A stretch of 64,000 bases of DNA from Luteolibacter luteus (GTDB lineage Bacteria; Verrucomicrobiota; Verrucomicrobiia; Verrucomicrobiales; Akkermansiaceae). The position numbers were made by a program, and so were the translations under genes. Under the pieces are notes generated by a model, which saw nothing but the letters and a program-made list of their open reading frames with translations, did not search any database and was not told the origin of the DNA. The stretch spans positions 1,674,001 to 1,738,000 of the forward strand of contig NZ_CP051774.1 in assembly GCF_012913485.1 (NCBI RefSeq), in the 5' to 3' direction. Numbering within the stretch: the first letter of the stretch is position 1; every line of letters starts with the position of its first letter. This document shows positions 8,284 to 15,866 of this stretch, piece by piece.

Positions 8284-9066
8284 TCACTTTCTGGGCACTG
8301 CCTTCACCGCTCCAACGGAGATTCCTCCATCCACCAGCAGCGTCTGCCCGGTCATGTAGGCGCTCGCATCGGATGCGAGAAAAACCAAGGTGCCATCCAA
8401 GTCACCAGGCGCTCCCGGGCGCTTGAGAGGGATGCGGTCGGTCAAGTAATCGACCCATCCCGCATCCTCGTACATCACCGCGTTCTGCGCGGTCTTGAAC
8501 CACCCGGGAGCGAGGCAATTCACGGTAACCCCGTGCTTTCCCCAATCATCAGCAAGGCTCATGGTCAGTTGCTTCACGCCTCCGCGGCTCGCGCCATACG
8601 GAGCAAGGCCTGCATAGCCGTTCACACAGGTCACCGACCCGATGTTGATGATGCGGCCGTAGCCTCGTTCCACCATCCGGCGGGCGATAGCCTGGGCAGT
8701 GAAGAAGACACCGCGGAGATTGGTATCGAGAATCAGGTTCCAATCTTCCCACGTCACCTCCAGCGCAGGCTTTCGGACATTGCAGCCGGCGTTATTCACG
8801 AGGATATCAAGCTTCCCCGCAGCAGCCCACGCGGCTTCCGCAGCAGCTTCAATGCTCTCCTTCTCGCGCACATCGAGAACAACAGGCCAGGCCTTTCGCC
8901 CCATCACCTCGATCTCGGCGACTGTCGAATCAAGCGACGACAGCGTGCGACTCGTCACCACGACATCTGCACCTGCCCTGGCGAGAGCCAAGGCAAAGCC
9001 CTTCCCAAGGCCACGGCTCGCGCCGGTCACCAAGGCCGTCTTTCCGGTAAGATCAAACAGGTTCAT
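8284..9066 (-). CDS. SDR-family oxidoreductase with Arg in the YxxxK position
   Basis: A 260-residue classical short-chain dehydrogenase resembling gluconate 5-dehydrogenase-like enzymes. The NAD(P)-binding TGASRGLG lies at residues 14-21, NNAG at 91-94 and the catalytic Ser at S144. The catalytic motif reads Y157-G-A-S-R161, so the usual Lys is Arg (codon CGC). The Lys normally binds the nicotinamide ribose and lowers the Tyr pKa, so activity may be altered. The C-terminal LASDASAYMTGQTLLVDGG is standard. It is the last gene of a minus-strand operon with the four-CxxC protein (the stop of that gene directly abuts this ATG), a zinc alcohol dehydrogenase and a Dabb protein, which suggests a small carbohydrate or polyol oxidation unit. 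Confidence 0.9.
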   Translation of the reverse strand: MNLFDLTGKTALVTGASRGLGKGFALALARAGADVVVTSRTLSSLDSTVAEIEVMGRKAWPVVLDVREKESIEAAAEAAWAAAGKLDILVNNAGCNVRKPALEVTWEDWNLILDTNLRGVFFTAQAIARRMVERGYGRIINIGSVTCVNGYAGLAPYGASRGGVKQLTMSLADDWGKHGVTVNCLAPGWFKTAQNAVMYEDAGWVDYLTDRIPLKRPGAPGDLDGTLVFLASDASAYMTGQTLLVDGGISVGAVKAVPRK

Positions 9067-9486
9067 TCAATTATCGCGTTGTTGCACCCAGCGCTTCATG
9101 TGGAGATCCATCTCTGCCATCAGGTCGCTGAGGCTCTCCATCTGCACCTCGAGAGGCATTCCATCCAACTTCGTCTCCACCTCACCTAGCCGTGGCAGCA
9201 TGCGCTGATGATACTCATTGGCACAGGATGAGCAGAAGAAGCGTGGCTCCGAGCCCGGCCCTTCCAAGATGGAGGTCATGCTGTCGCTGGTCATCGCAGT
9301 GCCACCGCAAAAGCGGCAACTCGCCTTCCGCATGGCCTGCATGAAGGCCCTCTCCGGCCCGGAAAGGGAAGTCTCGTAGCATTCCTTGCATAGCTTCCGC
9401 GATGGACCGCCATCAGGACGGCAAACGTAGTAGTTACCACGCTTTTCGCCGCACTCCTCGCAGAGCTCCTGTCCCGGCGTTTGCAT
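9067..9486 (-). CDS. Four-CxxC zinc-binding protein, McsA-like
   Basis: A 139-residue protein with four CxxC knuckles (C9/C12, C33/C36, C57/C60, C85/C88), enough for two zinc sites, followed by a charged helical C-terminus. The spacing resembles the N-terminal part of McsA, the adaptor of ClpC/McsB, but I cannot see a clear UVR motif at the end, so this is only a resemblance. It lies between an alcohol dehydrogenase and an SDR in a compact operon: six bases separate it from the upstream gene and none from the downstream one. Confidence 0.75.
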   Translation of the reverse strand: MQTPGQELCEECGEKRGNYYVCRPDGGPSRKLCKECYETSLSGPERAFMQAMRKASCRFCGGTAMTSDSMTSILEGPGSEPRFFCSSCANEYHQRMLPRLGEVETKLDGMPLEVQMESLSDLMAEMDLHMKRWVQQRDN

Positions 9487-9492
9487 GCTTTC

Positions 9493-10491
9493 TCAGCTGG
9501 TCACCAGCACTTTCAAGGCCCCCGGAGCCTTCGCCTTCACGAAAGCATCCACGCCATTCTCGAGACCGACCGCGGCGGTAATCAGTGGCTTTACCCGGAT
9601 GCTGTCGGAAGCGATCGCCTCCAGAGCTTCTGGATACTCTCCGGCAATCGCGCAGGAGCCGAGCACATCGAGTTCCCGGGTGACCACGACCTGCAAAGGC
9701 AGGGGCACGTTCGGCGAAAGATTTCCCACAAGCACCACCCGCCCCCCCTTCCGGACCGAACGGATCGCAAAATCCACCGTGGGCGCAGCACCCACGACTT
9801 CCATCGCAATATCCACCTCGAACGGGGCAAGCCCCGGTCCGCCAATCGCGGTCTCATCCGCTCCGAGCTCGCGCGCCAGCTCCAAGCGCCCTTCGTCCAG
9901 ATCGACAGCGATCACTTTTCCGGCACCGGCACGCTTCAGCGCCTGGACGACCAGCAGCCCGATCAAGCCCACACCTACGACGAGCACCGTACTTCCCTCG
10001 AGATCGCCCGCCCGCCTCACCGCATGCAAGGCAACTCCCACCGGTTCGGCAAAGGCTGCTTCCTCAAAGGACAGCGCCTCCGGCAAGCGGTGCAGGATCC
10101 GCTGCGGCACCGTCACGTATTCCGCAAAGGCTCCATCTCGGCGGAACTCCGCACAAGCGACCCCCACCACCTGGCGGGAGTCGCAAAGATTCACGCGGCC
10201 CTCGCGGCAGTAGCCGCACTCGCCACACCACACCGTGGAATCGAAGGTGACACGATCGCCCGCTCTCCACGCGCTCACGCCTTCACCCGCCGCATCCACG
10301 ATGCCGCTCGCCTCGTGACCCATCACCAGCGGCGGGATCCGCCTGCCGCTGCCGCCGTCCATGCCATGCAGGTCGCTGCCGCAGATGCCGCAGGCTTTCA
10401 CCCGCAGTCGCACTTCGCCAAAACCAGGCTGGGGCTGCGGCAGATCCACCACCGCCAGCTCGGACGGTGCCACGAGTTGCAGCGCTCTCAT
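9493..10491 (-). CDS. Zinc-dependent alcohol dehydrogenase (MDR family)
   Basis: A 333-residue medium-chain dehydrogenase of the sorbitol/threonine dehydrogenase type. Catalytic zinc ligands appear in CGICGSDLHG and MGHEASG, and the structural zinc lobe is complete (CGECGYCREGRVNLC, four Cys). The Rossmann motif is VVGVGLIGLL. I choose the ATG at 10491 because its A is shared with the TGA stop of the preceding Dabb gene (TGATG), a common sign of translational coupling; an open frame extends 16 residues further. Substrate is probably a sugar alcohol or sugar acid, judging from the SDR partner. Confidence 0.92.
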   Translation of the reverse strand: MRALQLVAPSELAVVDLPQPQPGFGEVRLRVKACGICGSDLHGMDGGSGRRIPPLVMGHEASGIVDAAGEGVSAWRAGDRVTFDSTVWCGECGYCREGRVNLCDSRQVVGVACAEFRRDGAFAEYVTVPQRILHRLPEALSFEEAAFAEPVGVALHAVRRAGDLEGSTVLVVGVGLIGLLVVQALKRAGAGKVIAVDLDEGRLELARELGADETAIGGPGLAPFEVDIAMEVVGAAPTVDFAIRSVRKGGRVVLVGNLSPNVPLPLQVVVTRELDVLGSCAIAGEYPEALEAIASDSIRVKPLITAAVGLENGVDAFVKAKAPGALKVLVTS

Positions 10492-10802
10492 CACTTGCTG
10501 ACGCGTTCGAGATCCCTGACTTCCACCTTCGCCCACCAATCCTTGAAGGCATTGATGAAAACGTAGTGATCCGGGTCTTCCTGATAGATATCCTGGGCCT
10601 CCACGGATTCAAACGTGAAGGAAGTCGCATAGTCCCAGGACTGGTCGATCACCGGGCGCTCCATCACCTTGGCCGGCACGGCCCAAAAGCCGCTGACCAG
10701 TCCCTTCACCTTCAAAAGGTCATCAAGGCCCGCTTCGAAAGCCTTGCGGTCAGCCTCGTTCTTCCGCTCGTCCTTCAGCCAGAAATACACATGGTGTTCC
10801 AT
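10491..10802 (-). CDS. Dabb-family (stress-responsive A/B barrel) protein
   Basis: A 103-residue protein with the Dabb ferredoxin-like fold: it begins MEHHVYFWLK, the usual first strand, and has the conserved DYATSFTFESVEAQDIYQ and PDHYVFI stretches. Dabb proteins are dimeric barrels whose roles range from polyketide cyclisation to stress response. It is the first gene of the four-gene minus-strand operon ending with the SDR. Confidence 0.85.
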   Translation of the reverse strand: MEHHVYFWLKDERKNEADRKAFEAGLDDLLKVKGLVSGFWAVPAKVMERPVIDQSWDYATSFTFESVEAQDIYQEDPDHYVFINAFKDWWAKVEVRDLERVSK

Positions 10803-10892
10803 ACGGCCGCTCGTTTAACGGCAGCCACGAAAGGGAGCAAGCGCGCGGCGCGCATGCAGTTCCCCGCATCCACGCCGCCGGATCTTTCAAGC

Positions 10893-12671
10893 TCAGCGCT
10901 TCTTCCGCAGGAAAGCCGGGACGTCGAGGTCTTCACCCTCGAAGAGGCTCGGGGATGCTCCTTCGAAGCGACCGCGCGGACCGCCATCGAAGCTCAACTC
11001 ACCTTGGCCTTTTCCCGTGCCACGCGCTTTCGCGGGTGCGGCAGGCTTCTCCTCAGCGGCAGCTTCGCCAATATCGGTGAAAGCCTCGTCGAGATCGTCA
11101 AATACCCCCGGGAGGATCACCGGCTTGCCTTCCGCCTTCGGCTCGGATTCAGGCTCCGGTTCCAAGCGGGTTGCCTCCACCGGTTCGTCTGCGGCGTCGT
11201 CCTTCGCGGAAACTTCGAAGAAAGCAGGCTCCTCATCTTCTTCCTCCAGAGCCTCGGAGACTTCCTCGGCCACCTTGAAATCATCGTCGTCGATCGAGAT
11301 CTCCTCGTTCGTAACGAAGGTCCCCGATACCGAAGCCGCGGCGGAAATTCCCGCGAAGTCTTCTTCGGAGGTGTCCACGGCCGCGGCCTCGGGAGCGCTA
11401 TGATCGATCGAGAAAGGAGAGCTCTCCGATTCAGCAAAAGGGGTGTCGTCCTCGACAACCGCGGCAGGCTCCGGAGCCGGTTTGGTCACCGTGGTGAACT
11501 CCGCAATCGTCGGAACCGGCTCGTCCGAAAACAGGCTCGCCGCAGTCATGGCCGGCGCGACTGCCTTCCGTTCGCGGGGCGGCGGCGGGGCGGCTACTGC
11601 GACCGGTTTCTCCTCCTCTTCCGGCTCATCCACCGAAAAACCCACCGTCGGCTCCAGCAAGGCAGGCTTCTCCAGCGGCGAGGTCCGCTGCGCATGCAGG
11701 CGATCCTCCGGCAGGGAGCTCACCATCGTGATGCTCAGGTAGTCGCCCATGCTCGGATCGACTGCCGCGCCAAAGAGCACGTGCGCCTTGTCCGGGACGT
11801 GCTTCGAGAGACTCTGCATGAGCAATTCGATCTCGTAGAGGGTGAGGTCTTCGCCACCGCAGAGGTGAACCAGCACCGTCTCGGTATCGCGCAGCAGTGC
11901 GCCTTGATCGAGCAGCGGGCTGTTGAGGGCATTGCGCAGCGCCTTCTGCGCGCGGTCCTTGCCGCTCGCAATGCCCGAGCCGAAGAGACAGCGGGAGCGC
12001 GTCGTACGCAGCGCGGTCATCAGGTCGTCCAGACCGACATTGATCAGGCCCGGGCGGATCACCAGGCGGATCACCGCCTTGATGCTCTCCGAAATCATGC
12101 GGTCCGCCGCGGCGAAGGCTTCATGGATGCCTTGCTTCGCCAGCACCAGATCGCCCATGCGGGTATTGTCAAAGGTCACCAGCGCGTTGGAAAGCACGGC
12201 GAGTTCATTCAGCGAGGTCTCGGCCTGCTCACGGCGGCGGCGGCCTTCAAAGCTGAAGGGCATCGTGGCAAAGACCACCACGAAGGCCCCTTCTTCGCGA
12301 GCGATGCGGCAAACAATCGGCGCCGCACCGGAGCCCGTGCCACCACCAAGACCCACGCAGAGGAAGACAATCTTCCGCCCCTTCAGCGCCGCACGCACTT
12401 CACCTTCCGCTTCGAGCACCGCCTGCTGGCCGAGCTCCGGATCACCGCCGGCACCGAGGCCCTTGGTGAGGTTGCGGCCGAGCTGGATGCGATCACGGGC
12501 GACCGAGCCGGACAACGTGCGGATGTCCGTATTGATCGCGAGCATTTCCGCTCCATCCATACCGTCCAGGACGACACGATCGAGCATGTTGGTCCCCGCA
12601 CCGCCGAGACCGACGATCTTCACGGAGGACGATGGGATGGTATTTTGAGAGTCGCGTGGGAATTCGATCAT
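10893..12671 (-). CDS. ftsZ: Cell division protein FtsZ with long acidic linker
   Basis: A 592-residue tubulin-like GTPase that forms the division ring, much longer than the usual 350-400 residues. The GTP-binding GGGTGSG is at residues 109-115. The T7 catalytic loop reads N211-V-G-L-D-D216, whereas the common form is NxDxxD, so the first acidic residue is Gly while the second is kept. After the globular part (to about residue 320) comes a roughly 250-residue linker rich in Glu, Asp, Ala and Pro. It ends in DLDVPAFLRKKR, a clear conserved C-terminal peptide for FtsA/other partners. It is last in the murG-ftsZ cluster, 38 bases after ftsA. Confidence 0.97.
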   Translation of the reverse strand: MIEFPRDSQNTIPSSSVKIVGLGGAGTNMLDRVVLDGMDGAEMLAINTDIRTLSGSVARDRIQLGRNLTKGLGAGGDPELGQQAVLEAEGEVRAALKGRKIVFLCVGLGGGTGSGAAPIVCRIAREEGAFVVVFATMPFSFEGRRRREQAETSLNELAVLSNALVTFDNTRMGDLVLAKQGIHEAFAAADRMISESIKAVIRLVIRPGLINVGLDDLMTALRTTRSRCLFGSGIASGKDRAQKALRNALNSPLLDQGALLRDTETVLVHLCGGEDLTLYEIELLMQSLSKHVPDKAHVLFGAAVDPSMGDYLSITMVSSLPEDRLHAQRTSPLEKPALLEPTVGFSVDEPEEEEKPVAVAAPPPPRERKAVAPAMTAASLFSDEPVPTIAEFTTVTKPAPEPAAVVEDDTPFAESESSPFSIDHSAPEAAAVDTSEEDFAGISAAASVSGTFVTNEEISIDDDDFKVAEEVSEALEEEDEEPAFFEVSAKDDAADEPVEATRLEPEPESEPKAEGKPVILPGVFDDLDEAFTDIGEAAAEEKPAAPAKARGTGKGQGELSFDGGPRGRFEGASPSLFEGEDLDVPAFLRKKR

Positions 12672-12709
12672 GGCATTCGGATGGCGGGCTTGCCGCCGGG
12701 TTTAAGGAG

Positions 12710-13921
12710 TTATCGTGAAAAGGGCCAAAGGACGTTTCCGATTTTGCGCAGCACTCCGCGCTTGGGTTCGCGCTCGGCCTCGATGATCTGCGCGTAGCGG
12801 ATCAGGCCGATTGCGGTGGTGAATTGGGGATCCTTGAAATTCGCTTGGACGCCGCTCAGCTCCGGTGGCTCGGGACGATACACGTCCCGCTTGAAGATAT
12901 CGTGCGCCAACTCGCCGAAACCTCGCATCAGGCTGGTGCCGCCGGAAAGGAAGACTCCGGTGCCCACACGCTCGATGGCACCGGCGGGCAAACGCCGCAG
13001 GAGCAGCTTCAGGGTTTCCTCCAGGCGCTGGCGGATGATGTCATTCAAAAGCTGGCGCTTCACCTCGGCTTCCGCGAAGCCTTTTTCATCCGCCACCTTG
13101 ATCAAGCCCACCGAACGCGCCGGATCCGCGGACGCATCGCCCTCGCGCACCTTCAGCACCTCGGCCTTCGAGAAGGCCAGGCCGGTCACCAGGTGAATGT
13201 CATTCGTGACGTGGTCGCCGCCCACCGGGATGCACCCGGAGGCTTCGATCGCGCCATCGAGATAAAGCACGTAGTCGGTCGTGCCGCCACCGATGTCGAT
13301 CACCAGCGCGCCGCGCTCCTTCGATTCGCGGTCGAGCGCCACCTGTGCTGCCGCGATCGGAGAAAAGACGAGATCATCGATATCGAGCGGCATTTCCCGC
13401 ACGCACTTGATCTGGTTCTCGATCCGCGAACGGATGCCATGGATCACATGGAAATCTGCGTCCACCGTCTTGCCGGAAAGCCCGATCGGTGAAGTCGCAT
13501 GTTCGAAACCATCCACCCCGAAACGGCGGATGATATGGTGCAAGTAAACGTGATCCGGCGGAATTGCCACCGCGCGGGCGATCTCCTTTGCCTCCTGCAC
13601 GTGCGGCGGCCCGATGACATTCTCGTCATCCGGCAAGCGGAAGCTGCCGCGGTTGTTCACGCCTTGGATGTGGGCACCCGTGACGGCCAGATACACACTC
13701 CCGATCTCCACATCGCTCGCGTCCTCCGCCTTGACCAAGGCATCCTTCACACAGGCACGCACCTGCGGGAAGTCATAGATCTCCCCCTTCTTCACGCCGA
13801 CGGACTTGGATTGTCCAACGCCAAGGATTTTGACGGAGCCGTCGGACTTCACCTCTCCGACCACCATGCAAATCTTGCTGGTGCCGATTTCGAGGCCGAC
13901 GTGGATCTTCGAGCGTGCCAT
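12710..13921 (-). CDS. ftsA: Cell division protein FtsA
   Basis: A 403-residue actin-like protein that tethers FtsZ to the membrane. I use the ATG at 13921 (MARSKIHVGLEIGTSK), ten bases after the ftsQ stop; the longer frame would overlap ftsQ. Phosphate-binding motifs are visible in GLEIGTSK and DIGGGTTDYVLY. The C-terminus KRGVLRKIGNVLWPFSR is a good amphipathic membrane-targeting helix. Confidence 0.96.
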   Translation of the reverse strand: MARSKIHVGLEIGTSKICMVVGEVKSDGSVKILGVGQSKSVGVKKGEIYDFPQVRACVKDALVKAEDASDVEIGSVYLAVTGAHIQGVNNRGSFRLPDDENVIGPPHVQEAKEIARAVAIPPDHVYLHHIIRRFGVDGFEHATSPIGLSGKTVDADFHVIHGIRSRIENQIKCVREMPLDIDDLVFSPIAAAQVALDRESKERGALVIDIGGGTTDYVLYLDGAIEASGCIPVGGDHVTNDIHLVTGLAFSKAEVLKVREGDASADPARSVGLIKVADEKGFAEAEVKRQLLNDIIRQRLEETLKLLLRRLPAGAIERVGTGVFLSGGTSLMRGFGELAHDIFKRDVYRPEPPELSGVQANFKDPQFTTAIGLIRYAQIIEAEREPKRGVLRKIGNVLWPFSR

Positions 13922-13931
13922 TGGAGGGGAG

Positions 13932-14903
13932 TCAGCGGTTGAGGAGGTCTTGTACGTCGCGGGAACGACGCTCGGCGGGAGAGCTGTTGTGAGGCGCCTC
14001 AATCATGATCGCGCGGGGCACCGTACTCCCCCGCAGGACCACGGGTATGTTGCGTTCAGGGATCAGTTGGACCGAGGCAATTTGCTGCGAATTTTCACGC
14101 GCGTGCTTCAGGATCGATTGGAAGTCGTCCATCTGGCGCTTGTGATCGCCTAGGCCGAAATAGGCACTGATGCCCTCCCGGGTGACCAGCTCCAAGGACC
14201 AGCTCTTGTTCTGGCGGAGCGAATACACCCAATCGGCCGCACCGGGAATCTCGTCGCAGGCTACCTTGTAGAGGCGGACCAGGCGGTCGAATTCGGGATG
14301 CTTCACCGGCTGACCTGCCTCCAGAGGCTCGCCGCCCTCGCCAAGGTAGAAAACCGGCAGACGTGTGGCTTCCGTCAGAAGCGCGGGCGGACAAGGAAAC
14401 GCCACGCCGGAACGATCCACCAGCAAGCCCTTCTTGTCGTCGTGTGCTTCGATTCCCTGGGTGGGGCTGGCAACCCATGCATAGGGCTCGCGCGCGGCCA
14501 CTTGGACCACCAGCGTTCCGGGGAATTCCCTGCGGACATTGGCCGTGGCGATCTCCGGCAGATCGCGCAGCTTCGACTCGATCTCCACGGCATCGCAATC
14601 GAAGAGGCTGCCCTTGAGATCGATATTGGCAATCTCCACCAACCGGCGTTCGTCGATCGCCGGATTCGGAGTCATCTCAATCGACTGCAGGCGAAACTCC
14701 TCGTTTTCGACGAGCCCGTGCTGGATGCCGATACGGATACCCCACACCGCTGCCACCCCCAGGGCCACCAGCATCGCCAGGCGGGCGCAGCGGCGGCACG
14801 CCTTCAAGAAACCGAACCACAGGATGCGTGGCGACACGACGCTGGCCTGCAGTTGGATCAACTGCCGGCTGTGACGGACCTTGGTCGTGCGTTTCTTGAA
14901 CAT
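13932..14903 (-). CDS. ftsQ: Cell division protein FtsQ/DivIB
   Basis: A 323-residue bitopic protein: basic cytoplasmic start (KKRTTKVRHSR), one membrane helix at about residues 41-60, a periplasmic POTRA domain (about 70-140, including NVRREFPGTLVVQVAAREPYAW) and the FtsQ beta domain. It links the Z ring to the septal synthase complex through FtsB/FtsL. Its place between ddl and ftsA is the standard one. Confidence 0.92.
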   Translation of the reverse strand: MFKKRTTKVRHSRQLIQLQASVVSPRILWFGFLKACRRCARLAMLVALGVAAVWGIRIGIQHGLVENEEFRLQSIEMTPNPAIDERRLVEIANIDLKGSLFDCDAVEIESKLRDLPEIATANVRREFPGTLVVQVAAREPYAWVASPTQGIEAHDDKKGLLVDRSGVAFPCPPALLTEATRLPVFYLGEGGEPLEAGQPVKHPEFDRLVRLYKVACDEIPGAADWVYSLRQNKSWSLELVTREGISAYFGLGDHKRQMDDFQSILKHARENSQQIASVQLIPERNIPVVLRGSTVPRAIMIEAPHNSSPAERRSRDVQDLLNR

Positions 14904-14933
14904 GTGGTGGGGAGTGGGGAGGGGTGAAACAGC

Positions 14934-15857
14934 TTACTTGGAGCGGATCGCCAGCGAGAGCTCGGCGATGCGCAGGCAGAGCGAGGTGAAGTCGATCCCG
15001 TGGGCGGCGGCGGACTTCGGCAGGAGGCTTGTCTCAGTCATGCCGGGAATCGTGTTCGCTTCCAGCACGAAAGGATTGCCATCGGCATCGAGCAGCACGT
15101 CGACACGGGAGTAAACCTCCACGCCCAGCGCGCGATGCCCGGCAAGCGCGGCTTCCTGCACGCGGCGCGTGGTCTCCGCATCCAGATCGGCCGGGCAATA
15201 GTAGTCGCTCCCGACACCGCCCGAAAGCCACGGATACTTGTTCGACATGTCGTAGAAGCCATCCCGCGGGGCAATGTGGACGATCGGCATGGCGACATCG
15301 TCGAGGATACCCACGGTGAGTTCTTTTCCTTCCACGAAGGACTCGACCAGGATGTCGTTCCCGTACTTCGCCGCGGTTTCCATCGCGGGCAGCGCCTGCG
15401 CTTCTTCCTTCACGATCGTCACGCCCACGCTGGAGCCTTCACGGGGAGGCTTCACCACGAAGGGCACGGGGATGAAGGGAAGACGTGGACCACCCGAAAC
15501 ATCCACGATCTCGGAGCGCGGCGTCGGCACTCCGGCAGCGAGGAACTTCTCCTTGGCCAGATTCTTGTCGAAGGCAATGCGGCTGCTCGTCAAACCGGCA
15601 CCGGTGTAGGGAATCCCGCGCTCCTCGAGGATCGACTGAAGCTGGCCATCTTCACCGAAGGTCCCGTGGATCACGTTGTAGGCCAGGCCCGTGCCCTCCG
15701 GCAGCACCAGGTCGGTGGAAGTCACATCCACGCCGACGGCATTGCATCCGGCAGCCTGCAGCGCCTTGAGCACGGCCTTTCCGGAAGCCAGCGAAACCTC
15801 GCGCTCGGAGCCGGGGCCGCCCATCAGGACGGCGATGAGGAGATTGTCAGGAATCAT
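14934..15857 (-). CDS. ddl: D-alanine--D-alanine ligase
   Basis: A 307-residue ATP-grasp enzyme making D-Ala-D-Ala for peptidoglycan. The N-terminal MGGPGSEREVSLASG, the VVKPPREGSSVGV grasp segment and the C-terminal EANTIPGMTETSLLP are all characteristic, and the length is normal for DdlB. Nine bases separate it from the upstream murC/B stop... on the transcript it follows murC/B and precedes ftsQ, so it is cotranscribed with the cluster. Confidence 0.96.
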   Translation of the reverse strand: MIPDNLLIAVLMGGPGSEREVSLASGKAVLKALQAAGCNAVGVDVTSTDLVLPEGTGLAYNVIHGTFGEDGQLQSILEERGIPYTGAGLTSSRIAFDKNLAKEKFLAAGVPTPRSEIVDVSGGPRLPFIPVPFVVKPPREGSSVGVTIVKEEAQALPAMETAAKYGNDILVESFVEGKELTVGILDDVAMPIVHIAPRDGFYDMSNKYPWLSGGVGSDYYCPADLDAETTRRVQEAALAGHRALGVEVYSRVDVLLDADGNPFVLEANTIPGMTETSLLPKSAAAHGIDFTSLCLRIAELSLAIRSK

Positions 15858-15866
15858 GGGAAAATT

